Shown here in pieces: positions 24,303-34,175 of a DNA stretch of 41,890 nt; within the stretch, counting starts at the first letter, position 1; every line of letters begins with the position of its first letter. The stretch is from Gemmatimonadota bacterium (lineage in GTDB: Bacteria > Gemmatimonadota > Gemmatimonadetes > Gemmatimonadales > GWC2-71-9). The position numbers and the translations under genes are program-made. Below the pieces are notes generated by a model. That model made no database searches. It was not told the DNA's origin and was given only the letters and a program-made list of their open reading frames with translations. The stretch is from assembly GCA_003221005.1 (NCBI GenBank), contig QHTZ01000026.1, positions 1-41,890 of the forward strand, in the 5' to 3' direction.

Positions 24303-25681
24303 ACGTCCACGACCTCCACGCACGGCTCCACCACGTTCCTGTCCACCAACGCCGGCCAGAAGGCGACGATCTCTTCCGGCTTCGGCCGCCCGCCCGCGAA
24401 CCCGGTGACGCTGGGCGGTCCGTTCAAGATCAGCGGCGCGATCTCGCGCGTGAATCGCTCCACCGGCTCGCGGGTGGGGGCCCGGACCCCGACCCGCAGC
24501 TGTACTTCGGGGATGTCAGCGACCGGCACCGCGCCGCGCGCCAGCGGTCCGTGGGTCGCGTCCACACCCACGAATTCGGTGTGGATCGCCTCGAACGCGA
24601 GCCCCAAGGCCGCGAGTCGCTCCCGGAGGATGCGGTCGGCGGACCGCGCCTTCTCGTAGGCCTCGGGCCACGCATAGACCAGCGTGCCGACGGCCTTGAA
24701 GCCGTAGAAGTACGCCACCGACACCTTGAGCTTGTCCGTCGCCGGCTTGCCCTTGATCCCCGACACCCGCACCCGGTCCTTGCCGGCCTGCGAGAGCCGT
24801 ATGGTGGTGAAGTCGGCCACGCAATCGGGTGTGATGTACGCCGTGGGGTCTCCCATCTCGTAGACGAGCTGCTCCGTCACGCCGGCGACGGTGATGCGGC
24901 CGCCCGTGCCCGGATGCTTGGTGATCTCGAACGTGCCGTCGGCCGAGGCCTCCACGATCGGATAACCCACGTTCGCCAGGTCGGGGATGCGCTCCCAGTC
25001 AACTAGGCAATTGCCGCCGCTCGCCTGGGCGCCGCACTCGATCGTGTGGCCTGCCACCGTGCCCGCCGCGAGGAGGTCCCACGCGTCAGGCCGCCACTCG
25101 AACGCATGCATCAGCGGCGCGAGCGTGAGCCCGGTGTCGGTCACCCGGCCCGTGATCACGATGTCGGCACCGCGCCGCAGCGCATCCACCACGGGGCCGG
25201 CACCAAGGTAGGCGTTGGCCGAGAGGACGCGGTCGCGAACGTCGCTCAGCGGGCGCCCGGTGTCGAGGTTCCGGAGCTCGTGGCCCCGCGCGAGCAGCCG
25301 GTCCAGCCGGCCGAGCAGGTCATCTCCCGTGACGACACCGATCCGCAGTCGGCCGCTCAGTCCCAGCCGCCGTGCCGAGTCCGCGACCGCCTGCGCGCAG
25401 GCGCGAGGGTTCACGCCGCCCGCGTTCGCCGTCACCTTGATCCGCCGCTCCGCCAGAGTCGGCAGGATGCGCTCCATGGCGGGGACGAAGTCCTTGGCGT
25501 AGCCGAGCGCCGGATCGCGCGAGCGCTGCTTCTGGAGGATGGACATCGTGACCTCGGCCAGGTAGTCCATCATCAGGTAGTCGATGGACCCCCCGGTCAC
25601 CTGTCGATAGGGAGCTTCGAGCCAGTCTCCCCAGAAGCCTTGGCCCGCGGCAATGCTAATGGAACGTGGAGACGAAGCCAT
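24299..25681 (-). CDS. AtuA family protein (DUF1446), large part
   Basis: 460 residues from ATG 25681, which overlaps the subtilase stop by one base (TGATG). The family's Gly-rich start [16 protein letters not shown] is seen, then [72 protein letters not shown] and, near the end, [28 protein letters not shown]. Together with the downstream small AtuA-like protein it makes up a complete AtuA. It lies among a carboxyltransferase, an acyl-CoA mutase and a crotonase, consistent with branched or terpenoid acyl-CoA catabolism. The reaction is not known with confidence. Confidence 0.9.
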   Translation of the reverse strand: MASSPRSISIAAGQGFWGDWLEAPYRQVTGGSIDYLMMDYLAEVTMSILQKQRSRDPALGYAKDFVPAMERILPTLAERRIKVTANAGGVNPRACAQAVADSARRLGLSGRLRIGVVTGDDLLGRLDRLLARGHELRNLDTGRPLSDVRDRVLSANAYLGAGPVVDALRRGADIVITGRVTDTGLTLAPLMHAFEWRPDAWDLLAAGTVAGHTIECGAQASGGNCLVDWERIPDLANVGYPIVEASADGTFEITKHPGTGGRITVAGVTEQLVYEMGDPTAYITPDCVADFTTIRLSQAGKDRVRVSGIKGKPATDKLKVSVAYFYGFKAVGTLVYAWPEAYEKARSADRILRERLAALGLAFEAIHTEFVGVDATHGPLARGAVPVADIPEVQLRVGVRAPTREPVERFTREIAPLILNGPPSVTGFAGGRPKPEEIVAFWPALVDRNVVEPCVEVVDV

Positions 25682-28482
25682 CAGTAGCGCCGGACCGCAG
25701 CTACGCCGGGGACGGTCTCCGGGTGCACCCGCGTCTCCACGAGCGGTGCGAATCCGGCAGGGAGTACGAGGGGAGGCGTGGCGAACACCGGCATCACGAC
25801 CCGGCCCCCGGGCACGATCGACACTCGCTGGCCGTCGCCGAGCGGTTGCTCGCGCTCGAGCAAGAACTGCACGCGCACGGCGGCGCGCCAGGGGCGGGCG
25901 CCGTCGCTGCGAGCGAAGGCCGGGTAGAGCTCGATCAGGAGCGGCCTGTCTCTGAGCGCGGCGATTCGCAGACGCTCGCGGCCCACAGAGTAGTTGAGCG
26001 GCCCCTGACCCACTTGTTGTCCGGTAGAATCGAACTCCGTAACGCCGAACCCGGTGAACTCGTGCCATTGCCCGCGCGGCATCGCGACGTCGAGGACGGC
26101 GCTCGCCGCCCACTCGGGAACCCGTACGGCGAGCGTCTCCGCTGGTGCCCCACGGCCCTCAACGGCGTAGGTGCGTTCGGCGCCGAGCAGTGCGGCGCTG
26201 ACGCGCGCCACAACCGTGGCTTGCCCCGTGTTCGTCGCTTCGAGCGTTCCGCCTGCCCCGGTTGTGTCGAGCGTCACGGGCGCGACCGACGCATGCACGG
26301 TGGCGGTGACTCCGGACAACGTCGGCGCAAACACGTCGAGCTCGTACACGCCCGGTACCAGGTCTTCGCCCCGCACGACAAATCGGGCCGTGCTTCCACC
26401 GCGGCGCCCCAGCGCGGTCTCTTCCGCGTCGCGGAAGGGCTGCCCGCTCGGCTCGTACAGCCGGGCAGCGGCCTGCTGATTGAGCGAGTCGGACAGCGTC
26501 ACGGTGGCCTCGAGAGTCGCGCCCGGACGCGCCACGCGCAGAAAGTAGCGTTGCACACGCCCCGGGCCGATCGGGCGGGCCAAGTCGGCGAGGGGTGCGG
26601 CGGCGAGGTCGTGCGGCACCACCACGGTCGTGACGAGCGTGAACAAGGGGCCGGCCAGCGTGTCGCTCGGGTTCCAGGCCGTGACCGCGCCCAGGTACGC
26701 GCCCGGTGTGACGAAGCGAGTCGGCGCGTATCGCACGGGAATGCTGGTTTCGAGCGGCGCCGCGACCACGGTCGGGGGTGCCGAAAGCCACGAGACGCTG
26801 CTGCGCAGCGTGAATTGCGCCGCCCGCAGGCCGGCGAGATGCCGGACGTGGAAGACTTCCACCGTATCGCCGGGTCCCGTCAGCCCGTCCCGCCGGAATG
26901 CGGCGGAGGCGCCGTCGCTCGTCCGGACGAGATACTGCGAGCCCTGGTGCCCCGCCGCGAGCCAGCGGTAGGCCACCTCGAGCCGTGGTTCCCCCGCCCC
27001 CTCGTCCAGCAGCGTGGCCCCGGCGTACCGGATCGCGGAGACCCGGAGCGCCTGGCCGATCTCCGCTGCGCCGACGCTGCGGCCTTCCTGGGCCAGCGCC
27101 GAGATGAGACATGCCGCGAGGCCGGCCGCCTGCGGAGCGGCCATGCTGGTACCGCCTTTGATCTCCTGACCCATGTCGAAGCGCGGCACGGCTGAGAATG
27201 CCACGCCCGGGGTGAGCAGGTCCGGCTTCGCGAGCTCGCCCCCCCGCGCGCTCCACCAGCCCACATTGTTCGGCGCGCGCGGCCCCTCGGGTCGGGCGAG
27301 CTGCGCGAACGTCCCCGGGTATGCCGCACCGGTCGACAGCGCGAGGTCCGCCGAGCCGGGGAACCCGATCGTGGAGAGACCCGGTCCGTCGTTCCCGGCG
27401 CTGATCGCGAACACGATCGCCGGGTGCGCCGCGAGAAAGGCGTTGACGATCGAGTCGATCTCGGCCCGGCCTTCGAGCTCGTTGCCCACGCCGAAACTGA
27501 GGTTGAGGACCAGCCGCAGTCCCCGCTGCTCGGCGTAGCGGGCCGCATAGGCCATCGCGCGCTGCATGCCGCCGGTCACCGCGATACCCCCCCCGGCGTT
27601 GTTCGAGATCTTGAGACCGAGCAGCTGCGCTCCCGGCGCGACGCCGTCGAAGCCGGGGATGCCGAAGAGATCGTGCCCGGCTGCGATGCCCGCGACGTGG
27701 GTGCCGTGGCTCGAGTTGTCGAACACGAAGTCGAGCAGCGGCGCACCATTCCGCTCGTCCAGGTTCGCGGCCATGGTGAGCGGCTTCGAGCCGAGCGCGA
27801 TCATCTCGTGGCCCTGACGATAATCGCGCACCGGTGTCTCGTCGTCGAACGAGCCGTTCAGGTTCGTGTCCATGAAGGCGACCCACCCGTCCGTCGCCTT
27901 CACCACGATTACGGGGAAAGCGTCGGTGTTCTGTCCGTTGCCGTTCAGGTCCGCGGCCGGGCTCCTTCCGAGGGGCAGCTCGCGCAGCTCGCCTGCATAC
28001 CATGTCGTGGCGCTCGTGATGCGCGCGATCCTGCCGGCGCCCATCAACGAGTGGCCTGCTACGGTCACCGTGCCGTCAGGCGACGGAACGACGGGGGTGA
28101 GGAACACGCGTCCTTCATCGGAGAAATCGCGCAGGTCCAGGATCTTCGGGGCGCCGGTGCTCGTTACCGCGAGGCCCGCGGCACCGGGGTCAACGCCCGA
28201 GTCGAGGATACCGATGACCACGCCACGGCCGTCATAGGTGGCGTGGCGGGCGCGAAACTGGTCGACGCCGGTGGACGCAAGCGGCATGAGGCCCGCAGCG
28301 TAGGCGTAGCTGGGCGGCAGGACGGGCTCGGTGGCGGGCGGCGCCGCGCTGTCGCGCGCGATCGCGCCGGGAGGGAACCAGAGCGTCTGCTGCGGCGGGG
28401 GGGCTGTGGCGGGGCGCGGTGCGGTGCCGCCGCAGGCGACGCACGCCACCGCGAGCAACGACGGCAGCGCGCGGCGCCTCAT
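25681..28482 (-). CDS. Subtilisin-family (S8) serine protease lipoprotein
   Basis: 933 residues. A lipoprotein signal ends in VACVAC (Cys at about 17) and a Pro-rich linker follows. The S8 domain has Asp94 ([13 protein letters not shown]), His259 ([10 protein letters not shown]), Asn364 (SAGNDGPG) and Ser446 (GGTSMAAP). Between Asp and His are two acidic loops resembling calcium sites ([10 protein letters not shown] and [11 protein letters not shown]). About 450 residues of beta-rich C-terminal domains follow, like tripeptidyl-peptidase II-type or large secreted subtilases. It should be exported and membrane-anchored. Oddly, it sits inside an acyl-CoA gene run, coupled on both sides (ATGA at 28479-28482; TGATG at 25681). 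Confidence 0.93.
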   Translation of the reverse strand: MRRRALPSLLAVACVACGGTAPRPATAPPPQQTLWFPPGAIARDSAAPPATEPVLPPSYAYAAGLMPLASTGVDQFRARHATYDGRGVVIGILDSGVDPGAAGLAVTSTGAPKILDLRDFSDEGRVFLTPVVPSPDGTVTVAGHSLMGAGRIARITSATTWYAGELRELPLGRSPAADLNGNGQNTDAFPVIVVKATDGWVAFMDTNLNGSFDDETPVRDYRQGHEMIALGSKPLTMAANLDERNGAPLLDFVFDNSSHGTHVAGIAAGHDLFGIPGFDGVAPGAQLLGLKISNNAGGGIAVTGGMQRAMAYAARYAEQRGLRLVLNLSFGVGNELEGRAEIDSIVNAFLAAHPAIVFAISAGNDGPGLSTIGFPGSADLALSTGAAYPGTFAQLARPEGPRAPNNVGWWSARGGELAKPDLLTPGVAFSAVPRFDMGQEIKGGTSMAAPQAAGLAACLISALAQEGRSVGAAEIGQALRVSAIRYAGATLLDEGAGEPRLEVAYRWLAAGHQGSQYLVRTSDGASAAFRRDGLTGPGDTVEVFHVRHLAGLRAAQFTLRSSVSWLSAPPTVVAAPLETSIPVRYAPTRFVTPGAYLGAVTAWNPSDTLAGPLFTLVTTVVVPHDLAAAPLADLARPIGPGRVQRYFLRVARPGATLEATVTLSDSLNQQAAARLYEPSGQPFRDAEETALGRRGGSTARFVVRGEDLVPGVYELDVFAPTLSGVTATVHASVAPVTLDTTGAGGTLEATNTGQATVVARVSAALLGAERTYAVEGRGAPAETLAVRVPEWAASAVLDVAMPRGQWHEFTGFGVTEFDSTGQQVGQGPLNYSVGRERLRIAALRDRPLLIELYPAFARSDGARPWRAAVRVQFLLEREQPLGDGQRVSIVPGGRVVMPVFATPPLVLPAGFAPLVETRVHPETVPGVAAVRRY

Positions 28483-30053
28483 GAACTGCCCGGCAGGACG
28501 AATGGCCCGATGTGGGGCCCAGCGAATTGCGCAGTGACGTCGACGAGAAAAGCGAGGACGTCGCGCGTCTCCTCGGGCGCGATCAGCGCATCGACGAAGC
28601 CACGCGCCGCCGCGAACTTCGCGTCGAGCTCACGCTCGTAATCCGCGCGCATCGCGTCCACGGCCGGGGCGACGTCCGGATCGGCAACGCTGTCTCCGTA
28701 CACGGCCTGGACCGCCGATTCCCCTTCCATCACACCCATACGCCCCGTGGGCCACGACGCGATGAAATCGGGATCGAACCCCTGCCCCGCCATCGCGTAG
28801 TAGCCGGCGCCGGAGGCGTGGTTCAGGGTGAGGACAATCTTCGGCACCGTCGCCGTGGCCATGGCTTCCACGAAGCGCGCACCCGCGCGGATGATGCCGG
28901 AGTGCTCCGCCTCCACCCCCACCATGAAGCCCGAGACGTCCTGAAGGAACAGGAGGGGCAGGCGTTCGCGATCGGCCGTCTCGATGAAGTACGCGGTCTT
29001 CTCGGCGCTCTCGGTGTAGATGATGCCGCCGATCTTGGGCGGCTGGCCCTGCCGCCCCTTGATCACGCCGCGGTGGTTGGCGATCAGCGCGACGGGATGC
29101 CCGGCGACCGCGCCGTGGCCGCAGATGATCTCGGGACCGACCTCCGGCTGAAACTCGTCCAGCTGTCCGGCGTCGAGCACGCAGTCGAGCACTGCCCGCA
29201 TGTCGTAGCTCATCCGGTGATCGGCGGGCAACAGGTCGTACAGCTGAGCGGGGTCGCGCTTGGGCTGCGCCCGCGAGGCTGCGGGGCGCGGGGCCTGGGC
29301 AACGGGCAGGCGCTCGACGTACGCCCGAATCCGCTGGAGGCAATCCGCGTCGTTCTTGGCCCGGTAGTGCGCCACCGCACTCACGGCGGTGTGGGTTCGC
29401 GCCCCGCCCAGAGACTCGGCGTCGACGGTCTGGCCGGTCGCGCCCTTCACCAGGTTCGGGCCACCCAATCCCATGAACGAAGTGCCCTCGACCATGAAGA
29501 TCACGTCGGACAGCGCCGGGAGGTACGCCCCGCCGGCGATGCACGGACCCATGACGGCGGCGATCTGCGGGACGTGCAGGTAGCGTCGCATGATCGAGTT
29601 GTAGTAGAAGATGCGCGCCGCGCCATACTGTCCGGGAAACACGCCGCCCTGATACGGGAGGTTGACGCCGGCCGAATCCACGAGGTACACGATCGGAATC
29701 CGTTGGCGCATGGCGATTTCCTGCGCCCGCAGGATTTTCTTGATCGTTTCGGGCCACCAGGAGCCAGCCTTCACCGTGGCGTCGTTCGCCACGACCACGA
29801 CCGGCCGACCGGCGATCACCCCGATTCCGGTGACTACGCCCGCCGCCGGCGCCTGACCGTCGTACTGGTCGTGGGCGACGAGTAGCCCGACCTCGAACCA
29901 GGGACCGCCGCGGTCGAGCAGCCCGGCGACTCGCTCGCGCGCCGTGAGTTTGCCCTGCTCGTGCTGACGCCGAACTTTGTCAGGGCCGCCCCCCTCCTCC
30001 AGGCGCGTTTTGAGCTTGCGATACTCAGCGGTCAGCGTCTTGAGGCGGGTCAA
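28479..30053 (-). CDS. Biotin-dependent acyl-CoA carboxylase, carboxyltransferase (beta) subunit
   Basis: 524 residues with two crotonase-like carboxyltransferase halves. Seen: HEQGKLTARERVAGLLD, VANDATVKAGSWWPETIKKILRAQEIA, YLVDSAGVNLPYQGGVFPG, MGPCIAGGAYLPALSDV, GGIIYTESAEKTAYFIETAD, LQDVSGFMVGVEAEHSGIIRAGARFVEAM and NHASGAGYYAMAGQGFDPDFI. The layout is closest to methylcrotonyl-CoA and geranyl-CoA carboxylase beta subunits, which fits the AtuA neighbours; propionyl-CoA cannot be excluded. The start appears to be a TTG at 30053 (TRLKTLTAEYRKLK), without a clear ribosome site. No biotin carboxylase or biotin carrier gene is in the window. Confidence 0.9.
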   Translation of the reverse strand: MTRLKTLTAEYRKLKTRLEEGGGPDKVRRQHEQGKLTARERVAGLLDRGGPWFEVGLLVAHDQYDGQAPAAGVVTGIGVIAGRPVVVVANDATVKAGSWWPETIKKILRAQEIAMRQRIPIVYLVDSAGVNLPYQGGVFPGQYGAARIFYYNSIMRRYLHVPQIAAVMGPCIAGGAYLPALSDVIFMVEGTSFMGLGGPNLVKGATGQTVDAESLGGARTHTAVSAVAHYRAKNDADCLQRIRAYVERLPVAQAPRPAASRAQPKRDPAQLYDLLPADHRMSYDMRAVLDCVLDAGQLDEFQPEVGPEIICGHGAVAGHPVALIANHRGVIKGRQGQPPKIGGIIYTESAEKTAYFIETADRERLPLLFLQDVSGFMVGVEAEHSGIIRAGARFVEAMATATVPKIVLTLNHASGAGYYAMAGQGFDPDFIASWPTGRMGVMEGESAVQAVYGDSVADPDVAPAVDAMRADYERELDAKFAAARGFVDALIAPEETRDVLAFLVDVTAQFAGPHIGPFVLPGSS

Positions 30054-30065
30054 AGGAGACGGGGG

Positions 30066-30497
30066 CTACGCGGACACACGCTGAGCGGCCCATTCCTCGA
30101 TGTACTTCACGAGCTCGGAGGTCGGTGTGCCCGGGCCGAACAGCCGGCCGACCCCCTGCTGCTCGAGGGCGGCGACGTCCTCGGGAGGGATGATCCCGCC
30201 GCCGGTGAGGAGGATGTCGGACCGGCCGGCCTGGTCGAGCAGCTTCTTGACGCGCGGAAACAGCGTCATGTGCGCCCCAGAGAGGATCGAGAGGCCGACC
30301 ACGTCCACGTCCTCCTGGATCGCGGCCTGGGCGATTTGCTCCGGGGTCTGGTGCAGCCCCGTATAGATCACTTCCATTCCCGCGTCGCGCAGCGCGGCAG
30401 CCACCACCTTGGCGCCGCGGTCGTGACCATCGAGCCCGGGCTTTGCCACGAGCACGCGGATGGGACGCCGCGAGCTCCGCCCCGCGGTCGCCGCCAT
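30066..30497 (-). CDS. B12-binding small subunit of an acyl-CoA mutase
   Basis: 143 residues, a complete cobalamin-binding domain. The signature [12 protein letters not shown] supplies the histidine that ligates cobalt (DxHxxG), followed by [12 protein letters not shown] and [12 protein letters not shown], which line the nucleotide tail pocket. It works with the large subunit at 31534-33099 to rearrange the carbon skeleton of an acyl-CoA. The start overlaps the stop of the eRF1-like gene by one base (TGATG). The separation into small and large proteins is as in Streptomyces IcmA/IcmB; identification as an isobutyryl-CoA mutase rests on the large subunit. Confidence 0.93.
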   Translation of the reverse strand: MAATAGRSSRRPIRVLVAKPGLDGHDRGAKVVAAALRDAGMEVIYTGLHQTPEQIAQAAIQEDVDVVGLSILSGAHMTLFPRVKKLLDQAGRSDILLTGGGIIPPEDVAALEQQGVGRLFGPGTPTSELVKYIEEWAAQRVSA

Positions 30498-31531
30498 CAG
30501 CGTCGGAACCGCAGCAGCGCGGCGAGGCCTTGGACGGCACGGCGCGCGCGCTCGTCGTACAGCACGTCGACCTGCGCCCGCTGGGCCAGCGCTTCCTCGA
30601 TCGCGTCGTCGATGCGGGGATCGTCGTCGTGTCCATCCGCGAGCAGCGTACGCACCTGCCCACGCTCCAGCGCCTTGAGGGTGGGCTCGATGCCGTTCAC
30701 CGCCCAGCCCGTGGCCAGCCCCTCGCGCGCGGCTTCGGCATGGGCGCGCTCCCAGGCGCGCTCCCGTTCCTCGCGCAAGGTGAGCGCCGCCTCACGCACC
30801 TGGGCGGCCGTCACGCTCTTGCGGTTGAGCTTCACGACGCCCAGGACGAGGTCGTGCAGGTAGGTGTGCAGGTGCGGCAACAGCGCCGCCGCATCCACGC
30901 CGATCCCTGCGACGACCAGGCCCGCGAACGGGCGCTCGCTGTGCAACTGAAACACGCGGTCGGCGACGGCGGCGTACAGGCGGTGCTTCTCCTCGCGGAT
31001 CCGCTGATGGTAGTTGTGCTCCCCGGCGCTCCCACCCTTGCGGCGAGGCCGGCCCATCACCTCGTTGGCGCCGTGGAACTTGGCGGTCCGGCTCGCCGGC
31101 TGCACGAGCGCCGGCAGCTCCGTGACGTCGTACGCCGTCACCTCAAAGAACCGCGCCGCGGTGCGATCGTAGACGAGGTGCACGTGCGGCAGCGGGATCG
31201 CCTCGAACAGCGCGAGGGGGGTGCAGGCGAAGATCGCGATGCCGCGCGCCGGCGGCAGGCGAGCGGGCTCCTCGAAGAAGTGACGCACCCGCTCCAGATC
31301 CGCCGCGACGCTCTCCCGCTGAGCGTGTTTGAGCCCCTCGCGGTCGAGCGCCGCGAGCGCCTCGCGCACGCGGTTCTTCATCTTGATCAGGTACTTTCCC
31401 CGAGTCTTGTCACGGGGCTCGAGCTTCAGGTAGCAGGACACCACCTCGTACGGCCCGGGCGTGACGCGCGCGAGGCGGTGGATCGCCTGGCGCACGACCC
31501 CTTCTGTGGACAGGCTGGGAAGGGCGGTCAC
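30497..31531 (-). CDS. Bacterial eRF1-like (baeRF/Vms1-type) protein
   Basis: 344 residues from GTG 31531. The middle region has [22 protein letters not shown] and the signature [34 protein letters not shown], which corresponds to the GGQ/GxxQ loop and helix of eRF1-domain-2-like Vms1/baeRF proteins. The end ([21 protein letters not shown] and [19 protein letters not shown]) looks like eRF1 domain 3. Relatives cleave peptidyl-tRNA on stalled ribosomes, but the loop here is GGSAGEHN, not GGQ, so activity is uncertain. It is wedged between the two mutase subunit genes, 2 bases after the large one and overlapping the small one. The family assignment is from motif memory. Confidence 0.7.
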   Translation of the reverse strand: MTALPSLSTEGVVRQAIHRLARVTPGPYEVVSCYLKLEPRDKTRGKYLIKMKNRVREALAALDREGLKHAQRESVAADLERVRHFFEEPARLPPARGIAIFACTPLALFEAIPLPHVHLVYDRTAARFFEVTAYDVTELPALVQPASRTAKFHGANEVMGRPRRKGGSAGEHNYHQRIREEKHRLYAAVADRVFQLHSERPFAGLVVAGIGVDAAALLPHLHTYLHDLVLGVVKLNRKSVTAAQVREAALTLREERERAWERAHAEAAREGLATGWAVNGIEPTLKALERGQVRTLLADGHDDDPRIDDAIEEALAQRAQVDVLYDERARRAVQGLAALLRFRR

Positions 31532-31533
31532 GC

Positions 31534-33099
31534 TCAGAAGAACACCGGCTCGCGATAGGCGCCGTATACCTGTTCTAGCGCGTGCCGGATCTCGTACAGC
31601 GTGGCGTAGGCCCGGGCGCAGTCGAGCATCGGGCCGATCACGTTGTGGTCGCCCTCGGCAGCCTGGCGCAGGGCATCGAGGCGACCAGCTATCAGCCTGT
31701 TGTCGCGCTCGGCCCGCAGCCGCGCCAGCCGGCGCCGCTGGGTGTCCTCCGCGTCATTCGAAATCTTCAGGACCTCCACCGGGTGGTCGTCCTCGCTGAT
31801 GAAGTCGTTCACGCCCACGATGATCCCCTCGCCGGTCTCGACCTCGCGCTGGAACCGGTCCGCCGAGCGGGCGATCTGGCGCTGGAACCACCCGCTCTCG
31901 ATTCCCTTCACCACGCCTCCGACCGACTGGATCTCCGCGAACAGCGCTTCGGCTTCCCGCTCCATCTGATCCGTGAGCGCTTCCAGGTAGTACGAGCCGC
32001 CGAGCGGGTCGGCGACCTCGGGGACGCCGGTCTCATGCGCAATGATCTGCTGGGTCCGCAGTGCCAGCTGCACGGCCTGCTCCGTCGGGAGCGCCAGCGT
32101 TTCGTCGAGCGAATTCGTGTGCAGCGACTGCGTACCGCCGAGCACGGCCGCGAGCGCCTGGTAGGCGACCCGTACGATGTTGTTCTGGGGCTGTTGGGCC
32201 ATCAGCGTAACACCCGCGGTCTGGCTGTGGAACCGCATCATCCAGGAGCGGGGGTTCTTGGCACCGTAGCGCTCGCGCATGTGCCGCGCCCAGATCCGCC
32301 GCGCCGCACGCAGCTTCGCGATCTCCTCGAACAGGTCGTTGTGGATGTCCCAGAAGAACGAGAGGCGTGGGGCGAACGCATCCACGTCGAGGCCCCGCGC
32401 GAGCCCTCGCTCCACGTACGTAAACCCGTTCGCCAGCGTGAACGCGAGCTCCTGCGCCGCCGTCGCGCCTGCTTCGCGGATGTGGTAGCCCGAGATGGAA
32501 ATCGTGTTCCAGAGCGGCGCGTGCTGGGCGCACCACTCGAACATGTCGACGATGATTTTCAGCGCCGGCTCGACGGGGTACACCCAGGCGTGCTGCGCCA
32601 TGTACTCCTTAAGCATGTCGTTCTGCACGGTGCCCTGGAGCTTGGCTATCGGCACATGCTGTTGTTCGGCTGCCGCGACGTAGAAACAGAACAGCATCGC
32701 CGCGGGACCGTTGATCGTCATCGACGTCGAGACGCGGTCGAGCGGGATCCCGCGAAACAGGTCCTCCATGTCCGCCAGGGAGGAGATCGCGACCCCGCAC
32801 TTGCCGACTTCGCCTTCCGCCCGTGGATGGTCGGAGTCGTAGCCCATCAGCGTGGGAAAGTCGAATGCCACCGACAGCCCAGTCTGACCGTGGTCGAGCA
32901 GAAACTTGTAGCGGCGGTTCGTGTCCTCGGCTGTGCCGAACCCTGAGAACTGGCGCATCGTCCACAGGCGGCCGCGGTACATCGTGGGATGAATCCCGCG
33001 CGTGAAGGGGTACTCGCCAGGCCGCCCGAGTTGACGCGCGGGGTCGAACCCCGCGAGATCGTCCCACGTGTAAACGGCCTTCCGCTCGATTCCGCTCAC
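31534..33099 (-). CDS. icmA: Acyl-CoA mutase large subunit, isobutyryl-CoA-mutase type
   Basis: 521 residues forming the TIM-barrel and linker of a B12-dependent acyl-CoA mutase. GYHIREAGA gives His206 (H244 of methylmalonyl-CoA mutase) and GTVQND gives Gln159 (Q197). Two positions decide substrate: Phe51 (TMRQFSGF) replaces Tyr89, and Gln169 (YMAQHA) replaces Arg207, the pair that binds the methylmalonyl carboxylate. Phe plus Gln is the known isobutyryl-CoA mutase pair, and Ala78 argues against the 2-hydroxyisobutyryl-CoA type. Automatic annotation would call it methylmalonyl-CoA mutase. The start GTG 33099 overlaps the meaB stop (GTGA). Confidence 0.85.
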   Translation of the reverse strand: MSGIERKAVYTWDDLAGFDPARQLGRPGEYPFTRGIHPTMYRGRLWTMRQFSGFGTAEDTNRRYKFLLDHGQTGLSVAFDFPTLMGYDSDHPRAEGEVGKCGVAISSLADMEDLFRGIPLDRVSTSMTINGPAAMLFCFYVAAAEQQHVPIAKLQGTVQNDMLKEYMAQHAWVYPVEPALKIIVDMFEWCAQHAPLWNTISISGYHIREAGATAAQELAFTLANGFTYVERGLARGLDVDAFAPRLSFFWDIHNDLFEEIAKLRAARRIWARHMRERYGAKNPRSWMMRFHSQTAGVTLMAQQPQNNIVRVAYQALAAVLGGTQSLHTNSLDETLALPTEQAVQLALRTQQIIAHETGVPEVADPLGGSYYLEALTDQMEREAEALFAEIQSVGGVVKGIESGWFQRQIARSADRFQREVETGEGIIVGVNDFISEDDHPVEVLKISNDAEDTQRRRLARLRAERDNRLIAGRLDALRQAAEGDHNVIGPMLDCARAYATLYEIRHALEQVYGAYREPVFF

Positions 33100-34175
33100 G
33101 GCAGTGCTCCGCCCTTCAACTGGTGCAAGATCTCGGCCGCCACGTCATAAGGGTTCGTTCGGCCCTCGGCGACGTCATCCAGCCGCTCGGTGACGAGCTC
33201 GTCTGCGCGCGTAGCGTCCCACACCCATTGGCGTAGGGTACGCTCCACAACCGCCCGCAGCCGGTCGCGCAGCCGCTGCCGGCGGCGCGCGTCCCGCTGG
33301 CCGCTCGCTTGAAGGTAGGTGAAGTGGCGATCGAGCGCGGCGGCGAGGTCAGCGATCCCCTCCCCCTTCGTTGCGACCGTAGACAGTACGGGAGGCTCCC
33401 ACCCGTCGGACGGTCGAACGGTCGGACGGTCGGACCGAGACGGCGCTGTAACGTCCGACGGTCCGACTGTCCAACTGTCCGACCGCCGATGTTGCGCCAC
33501 ATGCCGGAACGCATTGCCGCGCCGCAGGCCGAGCATCACCTCGACCTCCTGCCGGAGTCTGTCTCCGCCGGGACGGTCACTTTTGTTGATCACGTAGATG
33601 TCGGCGATCTCCATCACGCCCGCCTTGAGCGTCTGGATGCCATCGCCCGACTCAGGCACCAGGACCAGCACCGTCGTCTCGGCGGTACGTGCGATGTCGA
33701 GCTCCGTCTGTCCGACCCCGACGGTCTCGATCAGGATGCGCTCGAACCCAAACGCCTCGAGCAGATCAGCCACTTCCTCGGTCGTGGTCGCGAGGCCGCC
33801 GCGTGAGCCGCGTGTAGCCATCGACCGGATGAAGACGCCCGAGTCGACGCTCGTAGACTCCATGCGGATGCGATCACCCAGCAGCGCACCACCCGTGAAA
33901 GGGCTCGTCGGGTCGACAGCGATGACGCCGACGCGTCGGCCCTCTCCCCGCAACTGCTGAATCAGCCGCTCGGCGAGCGTGCTCTTCCCCGCACCCGGCG
34001 GTCCGGTGATGCCGATGCGCCTCGCCCCACCGCGCCCCACCCGTGCATATGCGTGCGCCAGCACGCGCTCGAAGCCATCACGCTGGTTCTCCACGAGACT
34101 GATGGCCCGCGCCAGCGCCGTGGGGTCCCGGCGCTCGAGCCCATCGAGGATCCCGTCCACGAAGATAACGCTCAC
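33096..34175 (-). CDS. meaB: MeaB/ArgK-type GTPase, acyl-CoA mutase chaperone
   Basis: 359 residues from GTG 34175. P-loop GPPGAGKST, switch region [30 protein letters not shown] and the guanine motif NKSD are all present. MeaB proteins gate cofactor loading and repair of B12-dependent acyl-CoA mutases using GTP; the gene directly precedes the mutase large subunit and overlaps it. It also overlaps the CNNM gene stop upstream. Between RHVAQHRR and [14 protein letters not shown] is an unusual stretch rich in S, D, P, T and R, encoded by an imperfect inverted repeat (33404-33485). It lies in a surface loop before the dimerisation arm and probably does not destroy the GTPase. Confidence 0.94.
   Translation of the reverse strand: MSVIFVDGILDGLERRDPTALARAISLVENQRDGFERVLAHAYARVGRGGARRIGITGPPGAGKSTLAERLIQQLRGEGRRVGVIAVDPTSPFTGGALLGDRIRMESTSVDSGVFIRSMATRGSRGGLATTTEEVADLLEAFGFERILIETVGVGQTELDIARTAETTVLVLVPESGDGIQTLKAGVMEIADIYVINKSDRPGGDRLRQEVEVMLGLRRGNAFRHVAQHRRSDSWTVGPSDVTAPSRSDRPTVRPSDGWEPPVLSTVATKGEGIADLAAALDRHFTYLQASGQRDARRRQRLRDRLRAVVERTLRQWVWDATRADELVTERLDDVAEGRTNPYDVAAEILHQLKGGALP
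33404..33485. repeat. Inverted cluster of GGTCGGAC-type repeats inside meaB
   Basis: The left arm (33404-33435) consists of near-tandem 8-mers such as CGGTCGGA; the right arm (33453-33485) is made of GTCCGACG/GTCCGACT units. They pair as an imperfect stem of about 33 bases around a 17-base centre. The element keeps the meaB frame and encodes repeats such as [11 protein letters not shown]. It looks like a mobile or REP-like palindromic repeat that tolerates coding sequence. Confidence 0.75.

Noticed and set aside
31534..33099. Methylmalonyl-CoA mutase or 2-hydroxyisobutyryl-CoA mutase
   Set aside because: Tyr89 and Arg207 are replaced by Phe and Gln, and the position that is Asp in the 2-hydroxyisobutyryl enzyme is Ala.
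33404..33485. CRISPR array
   Set aside because: The units are 8-mers without spacers, arranged as an inverted palindrome inside a coding frame; no cas genes are nearby.
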